A stretch of DNA of 64,000 nt, taken from NCBI GenBank assembly GCA_020634975.1, contig JACKAQ010000001.1, positions 1,178,001 through 1,242,000 of the forward strand, given 5' to 3'. The translations under genes and the position numbers were made by a program. The DNA comes from JACKAQ01 sp020634975 [NCBI: Calditrichia bacterium]. Lineage in GTDB: Bacteria; Calditrichota; Calditrichia; RBG-13-44-9. The notes beneath the pieces are model-generated. The model was not told where the DNA came from and did no database searches. It saw only the letters and a program-made list of their open reading frames with translations. Below are positions 8,965-19,100 of this stretch, in pieces; within the stretch, counting starts at the first letter, position 1; every line of letters starts with the position of its first letter.

Positions 8965-10026
8965 TTACTGCCAGCGACCGCGGTTTTCCGCATACATTTC
9001 CTGCAAAATGCCGTCAACATTATATTTGAAATCCCAATCTGGAAAGTGGCTGCGGAATTTTTGCACGCTGCCGACCCACCAAATGTGATCGCCGATGCGG
9101 TTGGTTTCGCTATATGTCCAGTTCAGTTCGCGACCGGTAATTTTCTGGCACAAATCGATAGCTTCCAGCATGGAGCAATTGCTGTGGCGACTGCCGCCAA
9201 CGTTGTAAACTTCCGCCACACGCGGCGACTGGTAAAAATGATAAAACGCATTCACCAAATCGTAGCTGTGAATGTTATCGCGCACCTGTTTGCCTTTGTA
9301 ACCGAACACCGTGTATGGCTGTCCGGTCATCGTGCATTTCATTAAATATGCCAAAAAACCGTGCAACTGCGTGCCGGAATGGCTCGGTCCGGTGAGGCAA
9401 CCGCCCCGGAAAATAGCGGTTTTCATATCGAAATAGCGACCGTATTCCTGCACCAGCACATCCGCCGCCACTTTCGATGCGCCAAACAGCGAGTGTTTGG
9501 TCTGGTCAATGCTCATATCTTCTGTAATGCCGGAAAAATACGGGTGATTCTCAGCGATTTCCCAACGTTTTTCCAGCTCCACCAACGGCAGGCGATTGGG
9601 TGTATCGCCATAAACTTTGTTGGTGGAACAGAAAATGAAAACGGCATCCGGCACGATTTGGCGGGTGTGTTCCAGCAAATTCAACGTGCCGTTGGCGTTC
9701 ACCGTGAAATCCGTGAACGGGTCCTGCGCTGCCCAATCGTGCGACGGCTGCGCGGCGGTGTGAATGATCAATTTAAGATCGCTGCGATATTTGTTGAAAA
9801 TGTCGCCAATCGCTGTTTCATCGCGGATATCCGCATCAAAATGGGTGTAATTTTTGAGATTCGATTTGAGTCGCTCAACATTCCAACGGGTGGAGGCTTC
9901 GTCGCCAAAAAAGAATTTTCGCATATCGTTGTCAATCCCGACAACCGAAAAACCTAACTCGTGGAAAAACTTCACCGATTCCGACCCGATCAAACCGCCG
10001 GAACCTGTTACCAAAACCACGCTCAT
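8965..10026 (-). CDS. NAD-dependent epimerase, CDP-paratose/CDP-tyvelose epimerase-like
   Basis: A 353-residue extended short-chain dehydrogenase/reductase. An in-frame ATG at 10053 exists, but ATG 10026 gives the usual start [17 protein letters not shown] and has AGGGGA upstream. It shows the NAD-binding GSGGLIGSE loop, the [16 protein letters not shown] segment typical of CDP-paratose 2-epimerases, [16 protein letters not shown], a catalytic region with FCSTNKVYG, and [13 protein letters not shown]. The family interconverts CDP- or related activated sugars for surface polysaccharides. Together with the adjacent glycosyltransferases it points to envelope glycan synthesis. The exact substrate is inferred. 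Confidence 0.82.
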   Translation of the reverse strand: MSVVLVTGSGGLIGSESVKFFHELGFSVVGIDNDMRKFFFGDEASTRWNVERLKSNLKNYTHFDADIRDETAIGDIFNKYRSDLKLIIHTAAQPSHDWAAQDPFTDFTVNANGTLNLLEHTRQIVPDAVFIFCSTNKVYGDTPNRLPLVELEKRWEIAENHPYFSGITEDMSIDQTKHSLFGASKVAADVLVQEYGRYFDMKTAIFRGGCLTGPSHSGTQLHGFLAYLMKCTMTGQPYTVFGYKGKQVRDNIHSYDLVNAFYHFYQSPRVAEVYNVGGSRHSNCSMLEAIDLCQKITGRELNWTYSETNRIGDHIWWVGSVQKFRSHFPDWDFKYNVDGILQEMYAENRGRWQ

Positions 10027-10226
10027 TTGCAATGTCCCCTTTTGCAATTTCAAGTGAAAAGATAGCCTGAATCATAACAAATTTTGCCCCCAAATGCAAA
10101 AGGGAATGTGTCAACTATTCCGGTGCGATGCCGATGATCTTTTTGAACGCAACCATATTTTGATTGAAGATTTTTCCGGAATTCTACGTTTCCGGAAAAA
10201 TAAGTGTTTAGAAAAAGGACTTTAAA

Positions 10227-11246
10227 ATGAGCAAAAATAATATTTTAATCTCGCTCTGCATGATTGTTAAAAATGAAGCTGCAAATTTACCGCGTTGCCT
10301 CGGCAGCGTCAAAAATCTGGTGGATGAAATGATTGTTGTGGACACCGGATCGAGCGACGGAACGCAGGATATCGCCAAAAATGCGGGTGCAAAATTATTC
10401 ACCGAACCGTGGCAGGATGATTTTTCCGCAGCCAAAAATGCGGCCATTTCCCGCGCAAACGGGCAATGGATTTTGGTGCTGGATGCTGATGAAGAATTGC
10501 TGAATCCGAACGAAATTGCCCAACCATTGCGGCAGCAATTAAGCGAAACCAACGCAGATGCGTTCCGGTTACCGGTGCGCAACCGGATGCCGGCCGGCGA
10601 TTTGATGCAAATTCAGGAATTTTATCTGACGCGGCTGTTCCGCAATCGCCCGGAATTTCGCTACGAAGGGCGCATTCACGAACAAATTCGTCCGGCGATC
10701 GAGCGAAACGGCGGCAACATCGAAACCGCTGACGTGACTATTTTACATCACGGCTACGCCCAAACGGATGTTCAGGGTGGGCAAAACCGGCTGCAACGAA
10801 ACATTCAATTGTTGGAAAGTGCCGTAAAATCTGATCCGCTAAATGCGTATTTAAACTATCACTTAGGATCGAGCTACAAAGATACGGGCGATTTTCAATC
10901 TGCCGAAAAACATCTGCAAATCGCTCTGGAAAACGGCAATGCGCTACCGTCGGAAATCCGGGAAAAACTGTTCGCCAAATTGTCCCAAATTGCGCTGGCA
11001 AAAAATGATTATCGCAACGCTGCGGCATTCGCCGGCGAATGTTTGGCAATCAGCCCGGACAATTTGATCGGGCTGTACAGCGGTTCGCTGGCGCTCATTT
11101 ACACCGGCAACTTCGCGGACGCGCTGGACGGTTTTCAGGCAATTTCCGGACATCCGAACGCCAATCCGGCGGAGCTGCCCCAAATTCAGCAAATCATCCA
11201 ATTCTGCCAGCAAAAATTGGGCAGCGCAACCTATTCACATACATAG
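10227..11246 (+). CDS. Family 2 glycosyltransferase with C-terminal TPR repeats
   Basis: A 339-residue cytoplasmic protein. Residues 5-110 are a GT2 domain with LCMIVKNEAANLPRCLGSV, the VDTGSSDGTQDIA nucleotide-sugar site and LVLDADEEL (DxD metal site). Residues about 150-175 contain GRIHEQI and LHHGYA, typical of SunS/WaaE-like glycosyltransferases. Residues about 190-330 are helical TPR repeats (YLNYHLGSSYKDTGDFQSAEKHLQIAL). AAGGA lies 8 nt before the ATG. It is divergent from the epimerase gene and lies 15 bp (to the first possible start) before glgX. The acceptor is unknown; some relatives glycosylate proteins or peptides. Confidence 0.85.
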   Translation: MSKNNILISLCMIVKNEAANLPRCLGSVKNLVDEMIVVDTGSSDGTQDIAKNAGAKLFTEPWQDDFSAAKNAAISRANGQWILVLDADEELLNPNEIAQPLRQQLSETNADAFRLPVRNRMPAGDLMQIQEFYLTRLFRNRPEFRYEGRIHEQIRPAIERNGGNIETADVTILHHGYAQTDVQGGQNRLQRNIQLLESAVKSDPLNAYLNYHLGSSYKDTGDFQSAEKHLQIALENGNALPSEIREKLFAKLSQIALAKNDYRNAAAFAGECLAISPDNLIGLYSGSLALIYTGNFADALDGFQAISGHPNANPAELPQIQQIIQFCQQKLGSATYSHT

Positions 11247-11327
11247 CAAAGTTTATCTAAAATGGATTTATTTGATCAAAAAACCGTATATTCCCCACTT
11301 CAGCAATCGACAACAACAGGGGAAGAA

Positions 11328-13457
11328 ATGCCGACGACTCACGATATCCAGAGCCGTTTATTTAAGGTAATCAACGATAATTTTGACGTTTCCCGCGGTG
11401 CGCCGCTGCCGTTGGGTGTGTCCATCAAACGCGACGGAATTAATTTTTCCGTTTTCTCCAAACATGCCACGTCCGTTCAATTGGTGCTGTATACGCAGGG
11501 TGAACACGATCCGCTCATCGAGCTGCGGCTGGACCCGCGATACAACAAAACCGGCGATGTCTGGCATATTTTTATTCGCGGTATCGATCCGGGCATCCGC
11601 TATGCCTACCGGATGGATCGCCAGCCGAATACGGCGCCGCACATCCATTATTTTAACCCGGCGATTGTGTTGCTGGACCCGTACGCGAAAGCGTTTTCCG
11701 GATCGCCGCAATGGGGGCAGTTGCACAACCGGCGCGGACAAAAAGTGGTTTCGCAAAAAAACACCCGGCGCTGCCTGGTGGTAGATGACGACGGCTTCGA
11801 TTGGGGATTTGATCAACCGCTGAACACGCCGTTGGCGGATTCGGTGATTTACGAAATGCACGTTCGCGGATTCACCCAGCACCACAGCGCCGGAGCGCAA
11901 CATCCCGGCACTTTTCGCGGGGTAATCGAGAAAATCCCGTATCTGAAAAAATTGGGCATTACCGCAGTGGAACTGTTGCCCATCAACGAATTTGAAGAGG
12001 GCGAAGGCGATCGCTACAATCCCCAAACCGGGCAGCGGCTGCTCAATTTTTGGGGATATAATTCGATCGGGTTTTTCGCGCCGAAAGCCTCGTACGCGCA
12101 CGACAACCAAAATGACGGACCGGTTCGCGAATTTAAAGAAATGGTAAAAGCGCTGCACGAAGCGGGCATCGAAGTTATTCTCGATATTGTTTTCAACCAC
12201 ACCGCCGAAGGTCAGGCAGATGGGCCAACCTACAATTTCCGGGGATTGGACAACGGGATTTATTACATCATCGATCCGGTTACCGGAGAATATCACAACT
12301 ATTCCGGCTGCGGAAATACGATGAACTGCAACCATCCGGTGGTGCGCGATCTGATTATCGATTGCCTGCACTATTGGGTGACCGAAATGCATGTTGATGG
12401 TTTCCGGTTCGATCTTGCATCCATTTTGGGACGCGGGCAGGATGGAAGCGTGCTGGCAAACCCGCCGCTGATCGAGCGCATCGCGGGCGATCCGATTTTG
12501 GCAAATACCAAACTCATCGCCGAAGCGTGGGATGCCGCCGGATTGTATCAGGTTGGCGAATTTCCCGCATGGGGACGATGGGCGGAGTGGAACGGCAAAT
12601 ATCGCGATGACATCCGCCGTTTTGTGAAAAGTGACGCCGGGATGGTTCCCGCGCTGGCCGCACGGCTGGCCGGCAGCGAAGATTTATATGAAGATGACGG
12701 GCGCGAACCGTTTCACAGCATCAATTTTATCACCAGTCACGACGGATTTACCTTGCGCGATTTGGTGACTTACAACGACAAACACAATCTCGCCAACGGC
12801 GAAAACAATCGCGACGGAACGAACGACAATTACAGTTGGAATTGCGGCACAGAAGGACCAACGGATGATGACGCCATCAGCAATTTGCGCCTGAGGCAGA
12901 TGAAAAATATGGCCGCGCTGCTGATGCTTTCCCACGGCGTGCCAATGATGCTCGCTGGCGACGAACTCGGGCGAACCCAGCACGGGAACAACAACGCCTA
13001 TTGCCAGGACAACGAAATCGGTTGGATGGATTGGCAACGCAACCGCGATTCCGGCGATTTATTGCGTTTTTTTCAACAGCTGATTCACATCCGAAAAGAG
13101 CACCCGAACCTGCGCCGCGCCAGTTACGATCGCGCCCACGGTGCCGCTTCGCCCTTGATCACTTGGCACGGTACGCGATTGAACCAGCCGGATTGGTCCG
13201 CCGGATCACGTTCGCTGGGCATGCATTTGCACAGCAATCCCGCGGATTTTGATATGTATCTCATCGCCAATTCCTATTGGGATTCGCTCAGCTTTGAGCT
13301 GCCCGGCACCCGAAGCGGGCGCGAATGGCACCGCGCGATGGACACCAGTTTGGTATCCCCGGAGGATATTTTACCCATCGGGAAAGAAGAAATTTTGCAA
13401 AATCAAAAAATTTATACGGTTGGTGAACGGTCGGTAGTGCTGTTGATTTCGAAATAA
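11328..13457 (+). CDS. glgX: Glycogen debranching enzyme GlgX
   Basis: A GH13 isoamylase-type enzyme, 709 residues from ATG 11328, which has AGGGGAAGA just before it. An in-frame ATG at 11262 would add 22 unrelated residues and lacks a ribosome site. It carries an N-terminal CBM48-like module (PLGVSIKRDGINFSVFSKHATSVQLVLY). The catalytic barrel has DIVFNHTAEG, GFRFDLAS with nucleophile Asp362, IAEAWD with acid/base Glu399, and FITSHDGF with Asp472. It removes alpha-1,6 branches during glycogen breakdown. It follows a glycosyltransferase on the same strand and ends 3 bp from the convergent Fur-family gene. Confidence 0.93.
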   Translation: MPTTHDIQSRLFKVINDNFDVSRGAPLPLGVSIKRDGINFSVFSKHATSVQLVLYTQGEHDPLIELRLDPRYNKTGDVWHIFIRGIDPGIRYAYRMDRQPNTAPHIHYFNPAIVLLDPYAKAFSGSPQWGQLHNRRGQKVVSQKNTRRCLVVDDDGFDWGFDQPLNTPLADSVIYEMHVRGFTQHHSAGAQHPGTFRGVIEKIPYLKKLGITAVELLPINEFEEGEGDRYNPQTGQRLLNFWGYNSIGFFAPKASYAHDNQNDGPVREFKEMVKALHEAGIEVILDIVFNHTAEGQADGPTYNFRGLDNGIYYIIDPVTGEYHNYSGCGNTMNCNHPVVRDLIIDCLHYWVTEMHVDGFRFDLASILGRGQDGSVLANPPLIERIAGDPILANTKLIAEAWDAAGLYQVGEFPAWGRWAEWNGKYRDDIRRFVKSDAGMVPALAARLAGSEDLYEDDGREPFHSINFITSHDGFTLRDLVTYNDKHNLANGENNRDGTNDNYSWNCGTEGPTDDDAISNLRLRQMKNMAALLMLSHGVPMMLAGDELGRTQHGNNNAYCQDNEIGWMDWQRNRDSGDLLRFFQQLIHIRKEHPNLRRASYDRAHGAASPLITWHGTRLNQPDWSAGSRSLGMHLHSNPADFDMYLIANSYWDSLSFELPGTRSGREWHRAMDTSLVSPEDILPIGKEEILQNQKIYTVGERSVVLLISK

Positions 13458-13460
13458 ACA

Positions 13461-13907
13461 TCAGCTGTTGGCGAGCGCTGCGCAGGGTTTGCACAACCCT
13501 TCCGCAACCATCGACAGCGAATCCAGCTGATAGCCTTCCGGTAAATCCACTTCCGGAATTTTGATCAGCGGGAGGCAAAATGTGTGTCCGCAACGGCGGC
13601 ACTGGAAATGCAAATGCTGATCGTTGTGCTGATGTGCAGAGCAATCCTCCGGATGGCAGAGTGCATATTTTGTCACCGGAGAATCATCAACGATTTTGTG
13701 GATAAGTCCATTAGTTTCAAATGTTTCCAACGTTCTGTAAATCGTAACCCTGTCACAATTCACCCCCAATTCCCGCTCCAAATCCGCGTGGCTCATCGCA
13801 TAATTATTCTGTTGAAATGCGCTTAAAATCGCCAGTCGTTTTTCGGTCGGGCGAATCTGATGGGTTCGCAAGGTTTTTACGGTCAGTGCATTCATTTTAT
13901 CAGCCAC
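13461..13907 (-). CDS. Fur-family metalloregulator, possibly zinc-responsive (Zur-like)
   Basis: A 148-residue transcription repressor. It has an N-terminal winged helix (LRTHQIRPTEKRLAILSAF, then HADLERELGVNCDRVTIYRTLETFETNGLIHKI) and a C-terminal dimer/metal domain with a HQHNDQHLHFQC regulatory site. Structural zinc ligands are two Cys pairs, CRRC and CKPC. The likely start is GTG 13907; ATG 13895 is the alternative. It is divergent from a MerC-like membrane protein, and two identical-arm 17-bp palindromes lie between them, the expected position of its own operator. Which metal it senses cannot be read from the sequence; zinc is the best guess because of the four-Cys site and the MerC neighbour. 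Confidence 0.88.
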   Translation of the reverse strand: MADKMNALTVKTLRTHQIRPTEKRLAILSAFQQNNYAMSHADLERELGVNCDRVTIYRTLETFETNGLIHKIVDDSPVTKYALCHPEDCSAHQHNDQHLHFQCRRCGHTFCLPLIKIPEVDLPEGYQLDSLSMVAEGLCKPCAALANS

Positions 13908-14018
13908 ATGTTTGATCCAGAAATCAGCTTCAACCGGAAACGATTGAATTTTATTTAACAGTAAATTTTATCCACTGTTTTGTGATTAGGCAAGCGAAAA
14001 ACGAATATCCAACTTTTT

Positions 14019-14035
14019 TTGCAACTTTGTTGCAA
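14019..14035. promoter_or_regulatory. Palindromic operator 1, TTGCAAC-N3-GTTGCAA
   Basis: A perfect 7-3-7 inverted repeat, TTGCAACTTTGTTGCAA, 112 bp upstream of the Fur-family start and 84 bp upstream of the MerC-like start. Size and symmetry fit a Fur-family dimer site. The same arms recur 39 bp away (centre to centre), close to four helical turns. Confidence 0.75.
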
Positions 14036-14057
14036 TTTCACTTTAGAAAAACTATAT

Positions 14058-14074
14058 TTGCAACCCTGTTGCAA
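14058..14074. promoter_or_regulatory. Palindromic operator 2, TTGCAAC-N3-GTTGCAA
   Basis: The second copy, TTGCAACCCTGTTGCAA, has identical arms and a different 3-bp spacer; its symmetry extends one more base on each side (T...A). It lies 45 bp before the GTG start of the MerC-like gene, where it would cover a promoter. That two sites share arms but not spacers argues for selection on the arms. Confidence 0.75.
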
Positions 14075-14118
14075 AAACAGACGTAAGATCGTTTACATTT
14101 AATCGAGGGCATTAACCT

Positions 14119-14535
14119 GTGGGAACATTCGTTTTGAAAATTGCGGATCGTTATAATTTGGATAAATTGGGAATTTCGGCATCCCTGCTGTGCGCTATTC
14201 ATTGTGCGCTGGTGCCGGTAATTTTGCCGTTGATGAGCGCTGTCGGGCTCGGTTTTTTGTGGTCACATGAATTTGAATTTTTTATGATCGCACTGGCATT
14301 TGTTGTGGGAATTTGGGCGTTGAGCCACGGCTATCGTCACGCACACCGCAAGCTGTTGCCGTTTGTGCTGTTTACGATTGGTATCGGCATTATTTTCCTG
14401 AGCAAATTAATTTTTCACCATGAATACGAGTTCATCATCCTGCCAATCGGCGCGATTTTTATTGTCACCGCCCACTGGCGAAACTGGAAATTGCATACCC
14501 ACTGCCCCGCTGCGGACCACTCACACGATCACTAA
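14119..14535 (+). CDS. MerC-domain membrane protein
   Basis: A 138-residue inner-membrane protein with GTG start (GAGGG about 11 nt upstream). It has about four membrane helices. The first contains the cysteine motif LLCAIHCALVP, the MerC-type metal-binding site, and the protein ends in a His-rich tail (HTHCPAADHSHDH). MerC proteins of mercury operons import Hg2+, but chromosomal MerC-like proteins beside Zur/Fur regulators are widely linked to zinc or other metal uptake. The position next to a divergent Fur-family gene and its palindromes supports metal-regulated metal transport; direct mercury resistance is not supported, as no merA or merR is present. Confidence 0.82.
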   Translation: MGTFVLKIADRYNLDKLGISASLLCAIHCALVPVILPLMSAVGLGFLWSHEFEFFMIALAFVVGIWALSHGYRHAHRKLLPFVLFTIGIGIIFLSKLIFHHEYEFIILPIGAIFIVTAHWRNWKLHTHCPAADHSHDH

Positions 14536-14570
14536 ATCTATAAATTACAGATATTTACAAACCGTTTTAT

Positions 14571-15497
14571 TCACTCACCGATTTTATTCCCCAACTGAAC
14601 AGCACGCACAATTGCCGCCGCAACCATTTGCGCGGCAACTTCGCCAACGATGCTCACATCCGCTGCTAATTCGCCGGTGCTGAGGGCAAAAACCACGTCG
14701 CCATCGTGCATCGTGTGCGCCGGACGCGTAGAACGGGCGATGCCGTTTTGGGCCATCTGGGCTATTTTGTTGATTTCTTCTTTTGTGAATTTCGCGTTGG
14801 TTGCCACAACCGCAAGCGTAGTGTTTGTACCGTCCGCTTCCGTCGGGAAACCGCCGCGAATCACTGTGTGCAGCGTGTTGGCAAAACCGCTGCCATCGGG
14901 ATTTCGCACACCGGCGACAATTTGCCCGTTTGCCGGATCGATCACATCGCCGAGTGCGTTCGCCACGGCAATCGCACCGACACGAATACCGCCGGGTAAC
15001 TCCGTCGCAGCACTGGCGACGCCGCCGTTCATCGCAAATTCTCGTCCCATAATTTTCCCGACCATCGCGCCACGCCCAACGCCGGTCTGCCCTTCTGCAA
15101 AATTTTTCCCGGCATTGGCACATGCATCGTAGCCCATTTGAACGCTGGGAAAATCAGTGTTGCGTTCATTCGTTAAATCGAAAATAATCGCTGCGGGAAT
15201 AATCGGTACGATAATTCCGCGAGCGTCGTATCCGATCGCGTTTTCCGCACACCACTGCATGGCGCCATCTGCCGTTCGCAATCCGAATGCGCTGCCGCCG
15301 CTGAGCATAATGCCATGAATTTTACGCACCATAAATGTGGGGCGAAGCAATTCCGTTTCGCGGGTGCCGGGTGCGGAACCGCGCACATCCACACCGGCGA
15401 TTGCGCCTTCGCGGCACAAAATCATGGTGCAGCCGGTTGCTTCCGTGTCGTGCGTGCTGTGCCCGACTTCGATGCCGGGGATGTCGGTTATTTTCAT
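14571..15497 (-). CDS. P1-family (S58) aminopeptidase/hydrolase
   Basis: A 308-residue member of the DmpA/P1 family of self-processing Ntn-type peptidases. It starts with the family block MKITDIPGIEVGHSTH, followed by TGCTMILCREGAIAGVDVRGSAPGTRETELL and MLSGGSAFGLRTADGAMQW. The region GRGAMVGKIMGREFAMNGGVASAA and GIRVGAIAVANALGDVIDP are also characteristic. Family members cleave N-terminal D- or L-amino acids or beta-peptides, usually after autocatalytic cleavage into two chains. Physiological substrate unknown. The TPR lipoprotein gene lies upstream, 21 bp away on the same strand. Confidence 0.9.
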   Translation of the reverse strand: MKITDIPGIEVGHSTHDTEATGCTMILCREGAIAGVDVRGSAPGTRETELLRPTFMVRKIHGIMLSGGSAFGLRTADGAMQWCAENAIGYDARGIIVPIIPAAIIFDLTNERNTDFPSVQMGYDACANAGKNFAEGQTGVGRGAMVGKIMGREFAMNGGVASAATELPGGIRVGAIAVANALGDVIDPANGQIVAGVRNPDGSGFANTLHTVIRGGFPTEADGTNTTLAVVATNAKFTKEEINKIAQMAQNGIARSTRPAHTMHDGDVVFALSTGELAADVSIVGEVAAQMVAAAIVRAVQLGNKIGE

Positions 15498-15518
15498 AAT
15501 TTTATTATTTTCAATTGT

Positions 15519-16136
15519 TTATTGTGCAAAAATTCCGGTTAACACAAATGATTCCGATTCAATTTTTTGAGCCAAGGTAGTCATCCCTTCGGTGGTGCTG
15601 ATATCCGGATTGAACGATCCGTCAACTTTTTGGATCCAAATCAAACTATCCGTGAAATTCCCAAGCAAAAAATAATTGATCGATTTCAGGGTGTAAACAG
15701 ATAAAACTGTCAGCGGTAAACCATTGGAAAATGACCAATTAGGCTTGGCGCTCAACAACGAATCCGCAAATTGGTTGGATACCGTAAAATTTTTCATCCC
15801 GTTTCGCGTGAACGCCAACCCGGAGAAGATTTCCTCGCGGTTGCCGGACATGCTCAAGCCTTCGTTCAAAACAGAATTGGCATTTGCAAGATTCCCTTTT
15901 ACCAGATAACACCACCCCAAGCCTGCGATTGCCTCAATCTGGTTTGCTTTATCCCGTGCATCCAGAAAATGCGCAATTGCGGCATCATAATCCTTTGCCT
16001 GGAAAGCGTTCCAACCGTCTTCGACAAATTCTGCATAACTTTTTTCTTCGGGCGGCTTTACCGGATTTTTACCGGAACATCCCACAATTCCCCAAAAAAT
16101 GATCAACATACTGAATAATAAAACAAATTTTTTCAT
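15519..16136 (-). CDS. TPR-repeat lipoprotein
   Basis: A 205-residue lipoprotein: signal peptide with lipobox ending IVGC at residue 20, a short PVKPPEEKS linker, then at least two to three TPR-like repeats (AEFVEDGWNAFQAKDYDAAIAHFLDA, GLGWCYLVKGNLANANSVLNEGL). It lies 17 bp downstream of the giant secreted protein on the same strand, so it may serve the same surface process. No specific family recognised. Confidence 0.78.
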   Translation of the reverse strand: MKKFVLLFSMLIIFWGIVGCSGKNPVKPPEEKSYAEFVEDGWNAFQAKDYDAAIAHFLDARDKANQIEAIAGLGWCYLVKGNLANANSVLNEGLSMSGNREEIFSGLAFTRNGMKNFTVSNQFADSLLSAKPNWSFSNGLPLTVLSVYTLKSINYFLLGNFTDSLIWIQKVDGSFNPDISTTEGMTTLAQKIESESFVLTGIFAQ

Positions 16137-16153
16137 GATTCATATTCCCGTTG

Positions 16154-19100
16154 CTATTTGATCAAAAGCATTTTTCGAACCAGCGTTGTGTTTTCCGAAG
16201 AAAGCTGGTAAAAATAGAAACCACTGCCCACATTCCGGGCGTGGTTGTTTTTGCCGTCCCACTGAATTTTATACATCCCGGCGGAATTTCCGGCAACGTT
16301 ATATTCGCGGATGAGCCGCCCCTGCAGGTCAAAAATACGAATGGAAACATCGGTTGCTTGCGGCAGAGAAAAACTGATATTCGTTGTTGGATTAAACGGA
16401 TTGGGATAATTCTGGAAAAGCTCAAATCCGTTGCTGACACTGGCTTCGAGGTCATTCAAATTCTTTTTGGCAACGATTTTTATTTCATTGCCGGCAAATT
16501 CTGAAAGCTGAACCAATGCATCATCACTTTCGAAACGAACGCCGGTCGAAACCCATTCACCGGATTCATTACGCATAATTTCAAATGTTTTTGCATCCGA
16601 AAAAGTTAGCTTTTTTGGATAAATTTTCAGCGTCGCATTTGTTGCGATAGTCGGTGTTAGCGAAGTTCTGGCGATATAACCATCGTTTTCCAACCGGCTT
16701 TCGGCAAAAAATAATTGTTCAGCTTCGATGGTTTTTCCGGGGATTTCGAACACTACCGCATTGTCCGGGGTCGGTAACACCATTGGCAATTCGGGGATCG
16801 CGTATTGGATATTCACTGTTCGTGTCACCATATTTTCGACGCCATTTATTGCCGTCCCACCGACGGATATTACATGCACGCCCTTCATCGCAAATTCAAA
16901 AGCGCCGCTGAATACCCGTTCCGGCTCATCCAATGCTTGCAGCGTAACCTGATTGGTATCACCGGCAAATGCCACATTTCCGAATGGCTGCTCGGATAAT
17001 TCCCTGTCGGTGGTTAATACCAGATCCACAAATCTGTTATTTGCCGGATTGGCAAATATCGACAGGTTCAGATTTGGCGGGTCCGCCAATCCATTCAGCC
17101 GATATCGATACACATTCATATACGATTGCGGGGAAGCACCAAATCCCCGGTTTGACAACGCTGTTATCAGCGAATCCTGAACAACCAATCCAACTGGTGG
17201 AAAACTAAAAACGTTAAATTCCTCATAAAATTCAGGATCTATCACCTCAAGCAATGTGCCATTTTGGGCAAAAACCAAAAGCCTGGTTGAAGGCGCATCG
17301 CCGAGTACCACCATATTTCCCAAATTATCAAATCCAATATTCAGCCCTTCACGAACTTCCGGTACGGTTGTTTTCCAGATTCTGTTGCCCAAACTATCAA
17401 TGGCTTCCAGATAACATTCCCGTCCAACCTTTCCGGTTATAAATATTTTGTTATCAAAAATTTTCAAATCTCTTATCGTGAATTCCGGTGAAGCGCCATA
17501 ATCAACCTCCGGAAACACCCAGCTTATCGAATCGCCGGGCTGAAAACCGGCCGCATATTTTAACACAAATGCGTCTTTCCGATCATTATAATTACCATCT
17601 GGATAAGCACTGACGTAGATATTATTTTCCAAATCGTTTGATAACCGGATGTTGTCGAATCTGGTGTCGCCCGGAAAATTATAAAGCTCATCCCATTGTA
17701 AAGTCCCGTTTGTGTCATACGCGATTGTTGAAATTAAATGATCAAGATTTTGGTATTTTGTAAACCCCGTAACGATAATTCGGCCGGTTTCCAGAAACAG
17801 TATTTTTTGAGCATAGTCATTTTTTAAAGTTCCGCTGTTACTGTCGAAATAGCGCACCCAGTTTTCAGTTCCATTGGCGGCAATGCTAACTGTAATAAAA
17901 TCAACATCTGAACTCGTTTCTGTGTAGCCGCATAAATATATTGAACCATTGGGTGCAATTACCATATCGGTAAAAATTGTGGCGGTGCCGGAGAATCCCG
18001 GATATTTTTGATGCCAAATCACTTGTCCGCTATTGTTTAGCTTTGTTATCGAAAACAGATTATTGAAGTAGTCTTCGATGACTGCAATATAAATATTTCC
18101 GTCATCGTCTGTTTCGAAATCGATCAGGTTTAATTTTTCGGAACTATCCGCCTGCTCTATATATTGCCACAGCAATTGTCCGTTGGTATCGACTTTATTT
18201 ATCAATATGTCTTCATACAGCCCTTTTTCCCGTTTCGAAATGCCACCGGCAACAAACTGCCCGTTGGATAATCGCAACAGTTTTTCCCCGAAATCGCTGG
18301 ATACTCGCACATCTTCGAATGCTTCCCAAATGACATTCCCGCTGCTGTCGAATGTTTTGATGTAATTATTCGCGTCAGTGACATTTATTGCCGGGAAAAT
18401 TGAACATTCGTGTATTAACCCATCCGGTGTTAAAATCAATTTTTTTGAGACATTTACAAGACCGATGCCATCCGGGCGATCGACAGACAATTTCCATTCG
18501 CGCGATCCGTTTGCATCAATTTTATGCAATTCCCGGGAAATTATATTGGAAGAATCATGAGTTACACCAAGATAAGTGTTATTGTTTGCATCAACGATGA
18601 AATGGAGCAAACCTGCTGCATCTTCGATCACGAATTGATAATTCCATTCAACATCGCCATTTGGCGCAATTTTTTTAAGGAAACCAATAATTTCGGATGT
18701 TGCGAGATTGCTGGCTAACGCACCAATAAATAATCCACCTTCGTTGCCCAGTTCTATTTGCGGCTTCTGTCGGACAACAATTTCCGGGTAAAATCCGACG
18801 TTCGAATACACCCCATCAGCCGTAAGTTTGCCGATTGAGATTCCACCGCCGGTCATGCTGCTATCCGGATTTAAGTCTGTTGTAATCGTGTAAATTGAAT
18901 TCTCCGAATCAATAACACTATCAAAACCTGACAAGGCAATTTCATCAAGATTCGACCATAGAATTTCAAGATTATTGCTGATTTTGGTGGTTTTAAGATG
19001 ATCCGGATCAGGTTGGGAATAGCCGGGTAGAAAATAATTTAAAATGATATTTTCATCAGAATCCAGCTGAAGTGAACAATCCAGAAAAGCCTGGCTATCG

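Noticed and set aside
14119-14535. Mercury-resistance operon
   Set aside because: Only a MerC-like protein is present; no merA, merR, merT or merP.
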